From an uncultured Bacteriovoracaceae bacterium (GTDB lineage: Bacteria; Bdellovibrionota; Bacteriovoracia; Bacteriovoracales; Bacteriovoracaceae): a stretch of 64,000 bases of DNA. Where the stretch lies: the NCBI GenBank assembly GCA_937931205.1, contig CALHBF010000002.1, positions 1 to 64,000 of the forward strand, in the 5' to 3' direction. The notes beneath the pieces were generated by a model. The model was not told the DNA's origin and searched no databases. It saw nothing but the letters and a program-made list of their open reading frames with translations. Both the position numbers and the translations under genes were made by a program. This document shows, in pieces, positions 19,943-29,381 of this stretch (position 1 is the stretch's first letter; every line of letters begins with the position of its first letter).

Positions 19943-20311
19943 ATGGACATGGACCCTATTAAATTCAAAGCACTTCAAAATCGTTTGAATAGAGAAGGAT
20001 TAGTGGAACTGCGAATTGCCTCCAACTCAATGGAACCAGTTCTCAAAACAGATGATGTGATTTCAGTCCACACGACAAATAAGTCGGCATTAAAAAAATT
20101 TGATATCATCGTTTTTTGGCAGAATAATCGAATTATCTGTCACCTCTTATGGTCAATACAAACGATGAAATCTGGAGAGGAAGTATTGATTACTAAATCA
20201 TTAAAGGATCCTCAGGAGATTGATATCCCCATAAAAGAAGGTTTACTGCTAGGAAAGGTAAATGCCAAAATTCCCTTGCTCCTTAAAATAAAAATGCTAC
20301 TTAAAAATTAG
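19943..20311 (+). CDS. S24/S26-like peptidase (signal peptidase-like), small
   Basis: A 122-aa protein with the motif SNSMEP (serine at about residue 28), the catalytic SM.P box of S26 signal peptidases and S24 LexA-like proteins, followed by FDIIVFWQNNRIICHLL. The His in that segment sits where SipW/SEC11-type peptidases have histidine in place of lysine. It is shorter than leader peptidases and has no clear membrane anchor. Four bases separate it from the ABC permease gene, so it probably processes or assists cargo of that exporter. S24/S26 peptidases also occur in RiPP-like clusters. A TATACT -10-like box lies just upstream without a clear -35. Confidence 0.55.
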   Translation: MDMDPIKFKALQNRLNREGLVELRIASNSMEPVLKTDDVISVHTTNKSALKKFDIIVFWQNNRIICHLLWSIQTMKSGEEVLITKSLKDPQEIDIPIKEGLLLGKVNAKIPLLLKIKMLLKN

Positions 20312-20315
20312 AAAT

Positions 20316-21080
20316 ATGATTAACAACTTTCACTGGAACCAAATTCAAATTTTGACTCTTGCTAATATGAAAGCGAGATATAGAAAAACTATCATCGGTT
20401 TTTTTTGGGTGGTACTCAACCCCATCCTCATGTACTCAGTTCAAGCTTTTGTATTTCAGAAGTTTTTAAAGATCGATCTACCGAATTATTACTTATTTCT
20501 TCTGGGTGGATTACTGCCCTGGATATTTATTAATTCATCATGGGATTCATCAACTCCAAGTATCGTTAGCAATGCTTCTATTCTTAAAAGTTTTCAGATT
20601 TCTCCGATGATTATTCTTTCATCTTCTATTCTCGATAACTTCATCAACTTTCTTACCGCATTTACAATTTTAGTGATTCCAGCACTTGTTTTTGCAGGAA
20701 ACGTTCAGCTCTCCTTACTAATGCTTCCATTGGCCGCCATTACATTAATGTTTTTCACACTCATTTCTACTGCCATTCTAGCGATTCTCCACGTCTTCTA
20801 TAGAGATGTGAAATACGTTACCCATTTCTTAATGAGTGTTTTATTTTTTTTGACTCCTATTTTTTATCCACAAACTTTTGTTCCTCCTCACTACCAATGG
20901 CTAGTAGAACTGAATCCAATCTATATGATTATTAAGCCTTTCCGTGCGAGTATTTATGGCGGAGAAATTACGGAGATTCTTTTCATGCTCCTGAAGGCCA
21001 ATGGACTCTCCTTCTTACTTCTACTATCATTCTTAAAAATTTGGAAAACTAAGAAAAATGAACTTTTCCTCAAGCTCTGA
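20316..21080 (+). CDS. ABC-2 type permease, Wzm/TagG-like
   Basis: A 254-aa inner membrane protein with six hydrophobic helices and an N-terminal amphipathic region (LANMKARYRKTIIGFFWVVLNP) typical of polysaccharide and teichoic-acid export permeases (ABC2_membrane). The LNP and YRD-type cytosolic motifs are present (LHVFYRDVKYV). It pairs with the ATPase encoded next, which overlaps its 3' end by 23 bases. In this cluster the cargo may be a glycolipid or the product of the radical-SAM genes. That is inference. Confidence 0.85.
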   Translation: MINNFHWNQIQILTLANMKARYRKTIIGFFWVVLNPILMYSVQAFVFQKFLKIDLPNYYLFLLGGLLPWIFINSSWDSSTPSIVSNASILKSFQISPMIILSSSILDNFINFLTAFTILVIPALVFAGNVQLSLLMLPLAAITLMFFTLISTAILAILHVFYRDVKYVTHFLMSVLFFLTPIFYPQTFVPPHYQWLVELNPIYMIIKPFRASIYGGEITEILFMLLKANGLSFLLLLSFLKIWKTKKNELFLKL

Positions 21081-21837
21081 AAAAATTGTCTCAATAAAGG
21101 GTCTTAATCTCTTTTATCAGATTGATCATTATCATAATCAATCGGTAAAAGATTATTTGATCAAGCTGGTTCAAAATCCTCTTCGCACACTGAGAGGAAA
21201 AAATCGCTATTATCATGTTTTAGAACAGATTAATCTGGATATTTATCGTGGTGATCGTGTTGGTCTCGTCGGAATTAACGGAGCAGGAAAAACAAGCCTC
21301 TGCCGCTGTATCGCCGGGATGATTACTCCCAATATGGGTGAAGTACAAATAAACGGTAAAGTTCGCGCCATCTTTGATACCAGTGTCGGCATTGTTCCAG
21401 AATTAACAGGCAGAGAGAATGCAGAAGTCATTAGTGCTCTCATTTATCCAGAAATGGATAATAATGAGAGGAAATCTATCATTGATGATTCTTTAGCCTT
21501 CAGTGACCTTGGAGAATTTGAGAATGTGCCTTACCTTAAATATTCAAAAGGCATGCAAACAAGACTCAGTCTTTCTCTCGTTTCTGCCAAGGGATGTGAC
21601 CTACTTATTCTAGATGAAGTTTATGATGGAGCAGATATTTTTTTTCAAGAAAAAATATCACAAAGGGTTATTAAAATGATTCAAGAATCAGGTGCTGTTA
21701 TTTTTGTCTCTCATTCAATGGAGCAAATTGAAAAAACCTGCAATCGTCTCATTATTTTAGATCAGGCTAAAATTATTTTTGATGGCCGTACAGAACAAGG
21801 TATTGAAGTATTTAAAAGTCTCAAAATTAAATCTTGA
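21058..21837 (+). CDS. ABC transporter ATP-binding protein, Wzt/TagH-like
   Basis: A 259-aa ATPase. Visible are Walker A GINGAGKTS (about 76-84), a degenerate signature YSKGMQ followed by RLSLSL, Walker B LLILDEVYDGAD and the switch histidine VSHSME. The long N-terminal region before Walker A (YYHVLEQINLDIYRGDRVGL) matches the polysaccharide/polyol-phosphate exporter class. It lacks the extra C-terminal carbohydrate-binding domain of O-antigen Wzt. It forms an exporter with the preceding permease. Its end overlaps the convergent dehydrogenase gene by about 11 bases. Confidence 0.87.
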   Translation: MNFSSSSEKIVSIKGLNLFYQIDHYHNQSVKDYLIKLVQNPLRTLRGKNRYYHVLEQINLDIYRGDRVGLVGINGAGKTSLCRCIAGMITPNMGEVQINGKVRAIFDTSVGIVPELTGRENAEVISALIYPEMDNNERKSIIDDSLAFSDLGEFENVPYLKYSKGMQTRLSLSLVSAKGCDLLILDEVYDGADIFFQEKISQRVIKMIQESGAVIFVSHSMEQIEKTCNRLIILDQAKIIFDGRTEQGIEVFKSLKIKS

Positions 21838-22840
21838 TAATCACTCTGCCAGAAATTTTGCGATCCTGGGCAGTCTGAAAAGCCTCCGCAACTTGTTCAA
21901 AGTCAAACTCATGAGTAATCAGCTCTTTTCCTAACTCATCAAGGGAATCTTTCCAGTAGTTGCATGCAAGCTTTAATGACTCTTCAGTACATCCCTGAAT
22001 CCAAGAAAGTTGGGCCTGTTTAGTAAAGAATCTAAAAGTTTTAAAAGGAATATCTTTAATGTACTTACTGAGAATAATTGCTTCAAATCCCTGGCTTCCA
22101 AAATGGTCTAAATACTTAAATCCTCCAGTTCCACCTAAATGATCTCCGGTAGCCTCGATAATGAAAGGATAAGAATCTTTAAGATCTGGATTAATGAGAG
22201 CATGGGGAAGAAGATGGCATGCAAGGCCCAGTCTATTCGCCCGTAAAATTCTTGAAGGGATCACTTCCAGCATTTCAAATTTTATATTTTCTCTTCTTAA
22301 GACCAAGGCCATCGATAGCCCAAGTAAACCCGCTCCCATAATAAGAACTTTGCCCTGAGCTTTAAGAAGTTTTTCGCGAGATTTTAACCAGACATTCTCG
22401 GCTACAGCTAAAATTTCAAATAAAGTTGAGTTCATGCTCACTGTACCTGGTATTTTCACTAAGGAGATGGCCGGAAGATGAGCATATTCACGTAACATTC
22501 CATAGTGGGCGGTTAACCATTTCACATTTTGACATTTATCAATTTGCTGTAAACAGCTCTCACATTCGCCGCATTTAATTTTGTTGGCGGAAGTTACATA
22601 ATCACCGACTTGAAAGTGAGAAACTTTTTCTCCAACTCCTACCACCTCTCCAACCCACTCATGTCCTAGAATAATTTCATTTATATAATCAAGTTCCATG
22701 GTATGAAGATCAGACCCACAAATACCGACCCATTTATTCTTAATCAGAACATAATTCTCACTAGCCTCGGAGGGAATCTCTTCTGGGCGAAATTCAAAAG
22801 ATTGATTAGCTCTGATGTAATAAATAACTCTATTTTTCAT
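21827..22840 (-). CDS. Zinc-dependent alcohol dehydrogenase family (MDR) protein
   Basis: A 337-aa medium-chain dehydrogenase. The catalytic-zinc motif GICGSDLHTME, the GHEWVGEVVGVG block and four structural-zinc cysteines (CGECESC...C) are all visible. The NAD(P)-binding motif is MGAGLLGLSMAL. It probably oxidises or reduces an alcohol or sugar group. The start at 22840 overlaps the stop of the upstream radical SAM gene by about 11 bases, so the two form an operon at the edge of the radical-SAM island. Confidence 0.87.
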   Translation of the reverse strand: MKNRVIYYIRANQSFEFRPEEIPSEASENYVLIKNKWVGICGSDLHTMELDYINEIILGHEWVGEVVGVGEKVSHFQVGDYVTSANKIKCGECESCLQQIDKCQNVKWLTAHYGMLREYAHLPAISLVKIPGTVSMNSTLFEILAVAENVWLKSREKLLKAQGKVLIMGAGLLGLSMALVLRRENIKFEMLEVIPSRILRANRLGLACHLLPHALINPDLKDSYPFIIEATGDHLGGTGGFKYLDHFGSQGFEAIILSKYIKDIPFKTFRFFTKQAQLSWIQGCTEESLKLACNYWKDSLDELGKELITHEFDFEQVAEAFQTAQDRKISGRVIIKI

Positions 22841-23930
22841 TTGTGCCTTTTCGCAATTCCATCGCCTTGGCCAAAAAAACCTTATACTGCAAATAAAGAT
22901 TGGGCTCACGCTTTGCTACTATTTTATCTAACAGAGATCTTAACATTTTCACTTCTGGAGCGGCAGCAGGTTGTCCCAGCAATAATTCATCTAAAACTTT
23001 ATTTGTTCTATTTAACCCTTCTTGAAGAAGCGACTCAGGAAGAACTCCCGGATGCATAAAACTTGGTGAATCAATTTCAGTAAATATTGGTAAATGATGC
23101 GTGCGGGCTAATTCTGATTGATAAAATTCGATCAAATCTCCCAAGGAATTCCAATTAGTAGTCATGAGCATCGCATGAAGATGAATTTCGAGATGAGGAA
23201 AACGATTTGCATTCAGAAATGTAACATTTTCTTTTATTTTCTTCCAGGAAGCCGGATAGCGAATGAGCTCATAGTTCTCCCCTACGGAATCAATGCTTAA
23301 AAGTAGATCTACTTTTTTAAAGACTGAAATTAACTTTAAAATCTCTGCATTTATATTGGTTAAATTTGAATAAATACGAAGTGTAATATTCTGAGCATAC
23401 CCACTTCTTCCCAATATTTTAATAAAATCAATCATTCGCTTAGAAATGAATGGCTCACCGCCAGTCAAAGTGATCATCTCTAAATTAGGTAAAATCTCTT
23501 TGAGCATCTTCTCATTCAACTCTGCTTGCCAGGCCAATACTTTGGGAAGACCCATTTCATTATGATAGAGATTATTCAGCTTATAAGAATAAAGTGGGGA
23601 GCACATGAGACATTCAAGATTACATTCATTATTAAAAGTAACATCGAGATACCGAACAGCAACCTCAACAGGATTCTGACCAAAACGATTAATATAGTCA
23701 TGGCGAGGAGAAATGCAGCCAGCTTTTTCTAAATCAAAACATCCCTGACAAGCAGCTGGGACTTCACCTTTTAACATCTGCTCTCTGAATACTTTTAAAT
23801 GATCTAGTTTGAGTAGATCGTCTTCTTTTTTTGAATCTAATCCGCCGATTTGATGACAACAAAGCCTGGGAGCAGATTGAGCTCCAAGACTGAGACTTAC
23901 CCAAGGAATAGGACAAATAAACTTATTCAT
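22830..23930 (-). CDS. Twitch/SPASM-type radical SAM protein
   Basis: A 366-aa protein. An N-terminal cysteine region (ICPIPW ... RLCCHQ at 5-26, then CQGC at about 61-64) precedes the radical SAM motif CNLECLMC (C103, C107, C110) and TGGEPF. An N-terminal C.PW.....CC block with later cysteines is typical of the 'twitch domain' radical SAM proteins. The target is unknown. It is the first gene of a two-gene operon with the zinc dehydrogenase, consistent with radical modification followed by a redox step. Confidence 0.8.
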   Translation of the reverse strand: MNKFICPIPWVSLSLGAQSAPRLCCHQIGGLDSKKEDDLLKLDHLKVFREQMLKGEVPAACQGCFDLEKAGCISPRHDYINRFGQNPVEVAVRYLDVTFNNECNLECLMCSPLYSYKLNNLYHNEMGLPKVLAWQAELNEKMLKEILPNLEMITLTGGEPFISKRMIDFIKILGRSGYAQNITLRIYSNLTNINAEILKLISVFKKVDLLLSIDSVGENYELIRYPASWKKIKENVTFLNANRFPHLEIHLHAMLMTTNWNSLGDLIEFYQSELARTHHLPIFTEIDSPSFMHPGVLPESLLQEGLNRTNKVLDELLLGQPAAAPEVKMLRSLLDKIVAKREPNLYLQYKVFLAKAMELRKGTNEK

Positions 23931-23984
23931 CGATGAGTTTCATCTTAACACATGTTCTGAGGATTTTTTAAGTGATAGAAAAAA

Positions 23985-24008
23985 CAAAGGCCCCGATTTC
24001 GGGGCCTT
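23985..24008 (-). terminator. Intrinsic terminator of the cytochrome bc operon
   Basis: Stem AAGGCCCCGA / TCGGGGCCTT-type inverted repeat followed on the minus strand by TTTGTTTTTT, just after the stop of the multihaem cytochrome gene. Confidence 0.85.
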
Positions 24009-24018
24009 ATGTTCAAGA

Positions 24019-26865
24019 TTAATTGTTTTTTGGGAACGGTTTTGGTTGGCTACCATTTCCGAATTCCTGAATGAGCTTTCTTACTGCTCTGATCTGGCGT
24101 TTCGGATCGTTATCAAGAACACCATCCACTGCTGACATCAATCCGCCTTCTCCATCATCCCAGAAAGCTGGCATTGATACGTATGGCATAAAGCTTTGAG
24201 GGCTTGCTAACCATGCTTCAACCCAAGTGTCTCTCAGACGGCCTTTAGCGTAGTGAAGATCTGGAGCAAGAGGATCATCTTTAGTAAATCCAGTTGCGTG
24301 ACAAGATGTACAAGCTAGCTCGTCCCAGATTTTCTTAGCTGCTTCTCTTTCACCTGGTTCCCACTCAATTTTTGCCATTTCAGCAAAAGTTAACTGGCCA
24401 CTTCCTGCCTGGAAGCCCATTACTAACTTGTTAATTTCTTCGTTAGTAAAATTGAAAGTAGGCATTCTTACCGAAACGATTGAACGAATCGGGTGAACAT
24501 TTTTTAAGAAGTCATAGAACCACTGCGTATCAACACGGTGACCTTGGCTTGTTAGGAATGGAGGACCCATTTCTCTGTTGTCTTCAAATGCTTCTGATAA
24601 AGATCCACCAATCTCATCGATTTTGTGACATCCGTAACAGTTGTACTTGTTCGCAACTTTCATACCTTCTTGGTACATTTTCTCATTAGCATTCAGACGT
24701 TTCTGACCAGCTAGTGGGATCTTCTGATCTACAAGACCAAGAATTACTGTAACCATCTTCTCTACTTCTTCATCAGAAAGGTAGAAGTTAGGCATTTTGT
24801 TTAAGTCTTTAAACAGCTTAGGTACACCAACATCCCAAAGACGTGGAGTCTTCAAGTGTTGAGTAATCCAATCCTGTCTTGTGTGAGGAACTTGTTTTTG
24901 TTGTCCAAATCCAAACTGCTCTACAGGCTTAGAACCTTCTTTTGTTAACTCTGGACCAATAGGAGGAAGCTCACCTTCAAACCCAGGAATATGGTGACAT
25001 GAGTAACAACCATACTTGTTAATTGATCTGCGACCAAGCTCAAGCGTTCTCTCATCATCAGTCATTTTTTCTAGTTTTGCTTTAGCAGCTGTTACTGTTT
25101 CAAATGCTGAGAAGTAGTCAGAAACAAGAATCTCATCTCTGAGTTCTTTATTAAGAGCTGGGAACTTCAACTCTCCAAACTCTTTGTTTTTAGAGTTAAG
25201 TAGGAAAGCTGCAATATCATTTGCTTCTTTATCAGTTAAACGGAAAGAAGGCATGATTGTTGTTGGATCATAGTGATCTGGTTTCTTCAACCATGACACT
25301 AACCAATCAGGGTTAACTTTTGTTCCAAGGTGAACAAGATTTGGACCTGATTTCTCACCAATTTTAGCAAACTTCTCATCGATTCCATCAACGCTGTGAC
25401 ATCCCACACATCCGATAGTTTCAATAAGCTCACGACCCTTATCAGCGTTACCACCAACAAATTTTTGAGTCGGCTTATATGACTTCGAAGTTCTGGCAAT
25501 GTATTCACCCATTGCGTTTACTTCTGCCATGTTCTTAGCTTTAGACACTTCATCCGAGTTATTTTCTTGCTCAAAGAAGTGAGGCATTCTTGATTTAGGG
25601 TTGAATGCATGAGGAGCCCAAATCCAGTTTTTAATCCACTCAAGCGAGTTCACTTTAGAAGTCACTTTCGTAAGAGCAGGACCTGGCTTACCTAGGTGTT
25701 CCCAACCTTCAATTTTATGACAAGCATAACAGCCATAATCTTCGATTAGCTGGCGACCTTCGTTAAGCTTTTCGGCCATCGGAAGTCTTTCTTGGTCTTT
25801 GTGACACTTGATACACTGACCTTCAGTATACTGAAGGGCAACCATTGGGCTTGGAATTCTGTGTGGAGCGTGCCAGTGATATTTTTCTGCCCAAAGTTTA
25901 GCTTGTTCTTGGTTTTGCGGAGTGTGTGCAGGAGCATTGAAGTCGTTCACACGCTCACCCATACCACCGTGACAAGAAGTACAACCGAATTCTTTAACAG
26001 GGTGAGCAGAGTCAACACCAACAGCTAATGTGTCTAGCTTAGGGTGAGACTTATATGGGTTTTCTTGATCTTCGTAACCAGGCTTATCAATGAAAACGTG
26101 ACAAGTTGTACAACGGTCAATTTTCGGAGTTTGCTGGAAATACTTGTCGTCTGTTACGTTAGAGATAACGTACTGACGAATCTTGATTGTTGGATCTAGG
26201 TAATCAATGAAAGGTGAGTTTCTCATTGCCCAGATTGGGTTCTTTTCAGTTGATTTAAGAGCACCTAAAAGAAGGTCTCTATCAGCAAAAAGATTTTTTA
26301 GCTCTTTATCAGCTTCAGTTTTAACAAGAGTAAGCTCTCTAATTTGATTAGTAAGAGCGTGCTCTTCAGCTTGAAGACCTTTAAGCTTATCCTTACCTTC
26401 GATTTCTTTTTTCTTATAGTCATCAAAAGTAACTTTTAGATTTTTAGCTTGAGCAGGGTGATTTTCCATGAGAGCGTGCTCATACTGGAACTGATAAGCT
26501 GCAGCTTGAGATCCGTTCACACCATTGTACATGTTTTGAACATAGATCTTTCTCTGAACTTCATTAACCTGTTCGTTAACTTTATCGATTTCCTCTTGGC
26601 GTGAAGCGACTTCTTTCTCAGCGTCAGCAATTTTTACCTTAATCGCTTCAAGTTCTTCATTATTAATGCCGCCTTCAACTTGCTTGATCTTCTCTTCGAT
26701 CTTTTGCTTTTCAATATCGAGAGCCTTAATCTGCACTACCTTCCATGGGCGGATAAAATCATCCAGCACCATCCAGATAACAACTAAGAGAAAACATGCG
26801 GACACAACAGCAAAGATCTTATTAAGAACTTTGGTGTCATATGCCATACCTGGTTCACGTTTCAT
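24019..26865 (-). CDS. Membrane-anchored eight-haem c-type cytochrome
   Basis: A 948-aa protein. One N-terminal membrane helix (about 14-36) is followed by a long coiled coil (about 45-200) and then a periplasmic region with eight CxxCH haem-binding motifs (CTTCH, CTSCH, CIKCH, CYACH, CVGCH, CYSCH, CYGCH, CTSCH). The downstream part repeats cytochrome c folds of about 100-130 residues, each with a C-terminal methionine in an MP.F or MP.FW-type context. As the last gene of an operon with Rieske and cytochrome b, it probably takes the place of cytochrome c1 as electron acceptor of a quinol oxidising complex. The coiled coil may hold a multimer. Size and haem number are unusual for a bc subunit. 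Confidence 0.88.
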   Translation of the reverse strand: MKREPGMAYDTKVLNKIFAVVSACFLLVVIWMVLDDFIRPWKVVQIKALDIEKQKIEEKIKQVEGGINNEELEAIKVKIADAEKEVASRQEEIDKVNEQVNEVQRKIYVQNMYNGVNGSQAAAYQFQYEHALMENHPAQAKNLKVTFDDYKKKEIEGKDKLKGLQAEEHALTNQIRELTLVKTEADKELKNLFADRDLLLGALKSTEKNPIWAMRNSPFIDYLDPTIKIRQYVISNVTDDKYFQQTPKIDRCTTCHVFIDKPGYEDQENPYKSHPKLDTLAVGVDSAHPVKEFGCTSCHGGMGERVNDFNAPAHTPQNQEQAKLWAEKYHWHAPHRIPSPMVALQYTEGQCIKCHKDQERLPMAEKLNEGRQLIEDYGCYACHKIEGWEHLGKPGPALTKVTSKVNSLEWIKNWIWAPHAFNPKSRMPHFFEQENNSDEVSKAKNMAEVNAMGEYIARTSKSYKPTQKFVGGNADKGRELIETIGCVGCHSVDGIDEKFAKIGEKSGPNLVHLGTKVNPDWLVSWLKKPDHYDPTTIMPSFRLTDKEANDIAAFLLNSKNKEFGELKFPALNKELRDEILVSDYFSAFETVTAAKAKLEKMTDDERTLELGRRSINKYGCYSCHHIPGFEGELPPIGPELTKEGSKPVEQFGFGQQKQVPHTRQDWITQHLKTPRLWDVGVPKLFKDLNKMPNFYLSDEEVEKMVTVILGLVDQKIPLAGQKRLNANEKMYQEGMKVANKYNCYGCHKIDEIGGSLSEAFEDNREMGPPFLTSQGHRVDTQWFYDFLKNVHPIRSIVSVRMPTFNFTNEEINKLVMGFQAGSGQLTFAEMAKIEWEPGEREAAKKIWDELACTSCHATGFTKDDPLAPDLHYAKGRLRDTWVEAWLASPQSFMPYVSMPAFWDDGEGGLMSAVDGVLDNDPKRQIRAVRKLIQEFGNGSQPKPFPKNN

Positions 26866-26892
26866 TTAATCTGCCTTATCTAAAAACTACTA

Positions 26893-27969
26893 TTATAGGT
26901 TTAACTCAAACTCTGGCATGGCCAGGATATACTTTAGGTTGAAGAACCAACGAAGATACATCTTAATTGGTAAGCTCATCATCCCTAGGATCAAAATGAT
27001 CATGATGTAGTAGCGGATGCTACCCATACGATCGATATACTTATATCCCCACTTCTTAGTAATAAGAGGGATAATTCCAACCATGTAAGCGAAAGTAGCA
27101 ATCAAACCAAAGATCTCTCTTACGAAAATGTTCTTTGGAAGACCCATATTAAGTAACTTGATCCAAATAATTTCAGATAAGTTAATGTTGTTTTCTGCTA
27201 CTACTTTATGCGCATCCCAGAATTCGAACGGACCATAGAATGTCCAGTTAGGACCACGAAGGAACGTACCAACTTGAATAAGGAAAATCCAAAGAGCTAG
27301 CCAACCAAATAGGAAAGCTGAGATCGCGAATTTTCTCTCTTTAAATGTATAGTAACCATTTCCTTTCGGGTTGATATCAAGGAATGGAATCGCAATAAGA
27401 CCAACAACGATAAGACCTGGAAGAACCACACCGGCCATCCATGGATCGAAGTAAACAAGCATTTCTTGAAGACCAAGGAAGTACCAAGGAGCTTTGGCTG
27501 GGTTTGGTGCCCAGGTAGGGTTCGCTGGTTCCTCTAGAGGAGCTTTGAAGAAAATCGCCCATACAATAAGGAATACAGTTGCTGCAATTCCGCAAAGTAA
27601 CTCTGTATAAACAAGGTTAGGCCATGCCCAAACTTTTTCACGGTTCTCAGGAGTTCCTTCTATTGGCTCTTCACCAGCAGCGATACGAATATCGTTCTGG
27701 TTACCACGATAAAGTGAGTACCAGAAAGTCCAACCAACAAGAACGTTTAGGATAATAATAGGAATGTTATCCGGAAGTGAAATTACCGAGAAGAACACAG
27801 GATCTGTCAGCATCCAACCGAAGATGGCAAGAGATGCGATCAATAATCCTAATCCAAATTTTTTAGTTCCTACAATATCGACTCTCTTCATCGCAAGGGC
27901 GAAGAGAACAATAAACCCTGTAAATGAGAATACAGGAGAAGAAAGATAGTTTACTGCTTCCTTAATCAT
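26893..27969 (-). CDS. Cytochrome b/b6 C-terminal half (subunit IV-like)
   Basis: A 358-aa membrane protein with about eight helices. The region PAKAPWYFLGLQEMLVYFDPW corresponds to the quinol-oxidation (Qo) loop, usually PEWY; the acidic residue of that motif is not present here, as in some menaquinol-type complexes. It is much longer than b6f subunit IV (about 160 aa), with extra helices at both ends. It lies between the cytochrome b N-terminal half and the multihaem cytochrome in one operon. Confidence 0.85.
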   Translation of the reverse strand: MIKEAVNYLSSPVFSFTGFIVLFALAMKRVDIVGTKKFGLGLLIASLAIFGWMLTDPVFFSVISLPDNIPIIILNVLVGWTFWYSLYRGNQNDIRIAAGEEPIEGTPENREKVWAWPNLVYTELLCGIAATVFLIVWAIFFKAPLEEPANPTWAPNPAKAPWYFLGLQEMLVYFDPWMAGVVLPGLIVVGLIAIPFLDINPKGNGYYTFKERKFAISAFLFGWLALWIFLIQVGTFLRGPNWTFYGPFEFWDAHKVVAENNINLSEIIWIKLLNMGLPKNIFVREIFGLIATFAYMVGIIPLITKKWGYKYIDRMGSIRYYIMIILILGMMSLPIKMYLRWFFNLKYILAMPEFELNL

Positions 27970-27990
27970 AATATGCTTTCCTTTCCTTCC

Positions 27991-28770
27991 TTATAGAGGA
28001 GCCGAGATTCCGCCATCTTTACGAACACGCCAGAAGTGAACAGCAATGAGAACTGCAACCACTAGAGGAATGAATACACAGTGAAGAATGTAGAAACGAA
28101 GCAGAGCTGCCTCACCTACAAAACGTCCACCTAGAAGCTGGAAACGCACGTCGTTTTTATCTGATACAAGAACAAAGTCACCGATCTTAGCAAGAGCAGC
28201 ACCAGGACCACCTTGACCAAGGAAAGGAGTAGCTTTCGCCATGTTAGATCCTACCGCGATCGCCCAAATTGCAAGCTGATCCCAAGGAAGTAGATATCCT
28301 GTGAACGAAAGAAGCATTGTTAATACAAGAAGGATTACACCAACACCCCAGTTAAACTCTCTAGGTGGTTTATATGAACCAGTCATGAATACACGGAACA
28401 TGTGAATCCAAACGGTAATAACCATTAAGTGGGCACCCCAACGGTGAAGCTCACGCATAATACCTAGAGGCACGTGCTCACGTAGACCAATGATATCTGT
28501 GTACGCGTACTCAGCAGTTGGACGGTAGTAGAACATTAAAAGTACACCAGTGATTGTAAGAGCTAGGAATACGAAAAACGTAAGTCCACCCATACACCAT
28601 GTGTATCCAAGTTGAACCCCAGACTTCTTAAGCTTGATTGGGTGCAAATGGAGAAATACGTTACCAGCAATAACAGCGGCTCTGTTACGAGCGTTGTTTG
28701 GTGGCCCGTGACGGAAGATGGCCTTCCATACCTGGGTATTAGCAACTTTTTTAGCAAAACCTTCAGACAT
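27991..28770 (-). CDS. petB: Cytochrome b N-terminal half (b6-type)
   Basis: A 259-aa protein with four core helices. Haem-ligand histidines are spaced H-13-H in helix B (ELHRWGAHLMV...WIH) and H-14-H in helix D (LH...AVHFW). The H-14-H spacing is that of cytochrome b6 and Bacillus-type menaquinol complexes. It carries both b haems of the complex. The split from the C-terminal half is as in b6f complexes. A good ribosome-binding site (AGAGGAAAG) precedes the ATG. Confidence 0.88.
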   Translation of the reverse strand: MSEGFAKKVANTQVWKAIFRHGPPNNARNRAAVIAGNVFLHLHPIKLKKSGVQLGYTWCMGGLTFFVFLALTITGVLLMFYYRPTAEYAYTDIIGLREHVPLGIMRELHRWGAHLMVITVWIHMFRVFMTGSYKPPREFNWGVGVILLVLTMLLSFTGYLLPWDQLAIWAIAVGSNMAKATPFLGQGGPGAALAKIGDFVLVSDKNDVRFQLLGGRFVGEAALLRFYILHCVFIPLVVAVLIAVHFWRVRKDGGISAPL

Positions 28771-28788
28771 ATATCTTTCCTCTAATAA

Positions 28789-29292
28789 TTAAACATCAAT
28801 AAAAGAATCAGAGCTGCTCCACTCACCTTTCTCGTAACGGAACACTTTTGTTTTATCTACGACGATCTTACCGTCTGGAGCACGATAGATTTTAAATCTC
28901 TCAAGAGGTCTTGGAGCTGGACCTTCGAAGTTAATACCATTCGGGTAATAACCAGAACCGTGACATGGACACTTGAATTTGCTCTCGGCAGGAAGCCAAG
29001 TAGGAATACAACCTAGGTGAGTACAGATGTTAGACATAGCAACGAGTTTTCCATCGTTCTTATAAATCCAAACACCAAATCCGTTTTTCCAACGCTCATC
29101 TACACCTTCAGGATATTCATCAGGAAAACCTGCAACGAAGTCCATAGCTGGCTCGAAAACCACGTTTGGATAAAGGTATCTAAAAATTAAACTTGCTAAA
29201 CCACCAGCAGCTGCTGCGAACGTAATCCAACCGACAGCAAGGAAACTAAAGAACTCGCGACGGTTCAGGCTGGTTTTTGTCTCATCACTCAT
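28789..29292 (-). CDS. petC: Rieske iron-sulfur protein
   Basis: A 167-aa protein. The N-terminal NRREFF plus hydrophobic helix resembles a Tat signal anchor. The 2Fe-2S site is CTHLGC ... CPCHGSG (about 92-119), followed by the GPAPRPL turn. It transfers electrons from quinol to the c-type cytochrome of the complex. A Shine-Dalgarno-like GGAGAT lies upstream, matching the variant anti-Shine-Dalgarno of the 16S. It heads the bc genes, 89 bp after the HEAT-repeat gene. Confidence 0.93.
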   Translation of the reverse strand: MSDETKTSLNRREFFSFLAVGWITFAAAAGGLASLIFRYLYPNVVFEPAMDFVAGFPDEYPEGVDERWKNGFGVWIYKNDGKLVAMSNICTHLGCIPTWLPAESKFKCPCHGSGYYPNGINFEGPAPRPLERFKIYRAPDGKIVVDKTKVFRYEKGEWSSSDSFIDV

Positions 29293-29381
29293 GTGAGAAT
29301 CTCCAAAATAAAATATACTAGGTCAGTAATGACACTAAATTCTTAAGGGGTTTTGTTTTCACCCATTATGGTTGTAAACTT

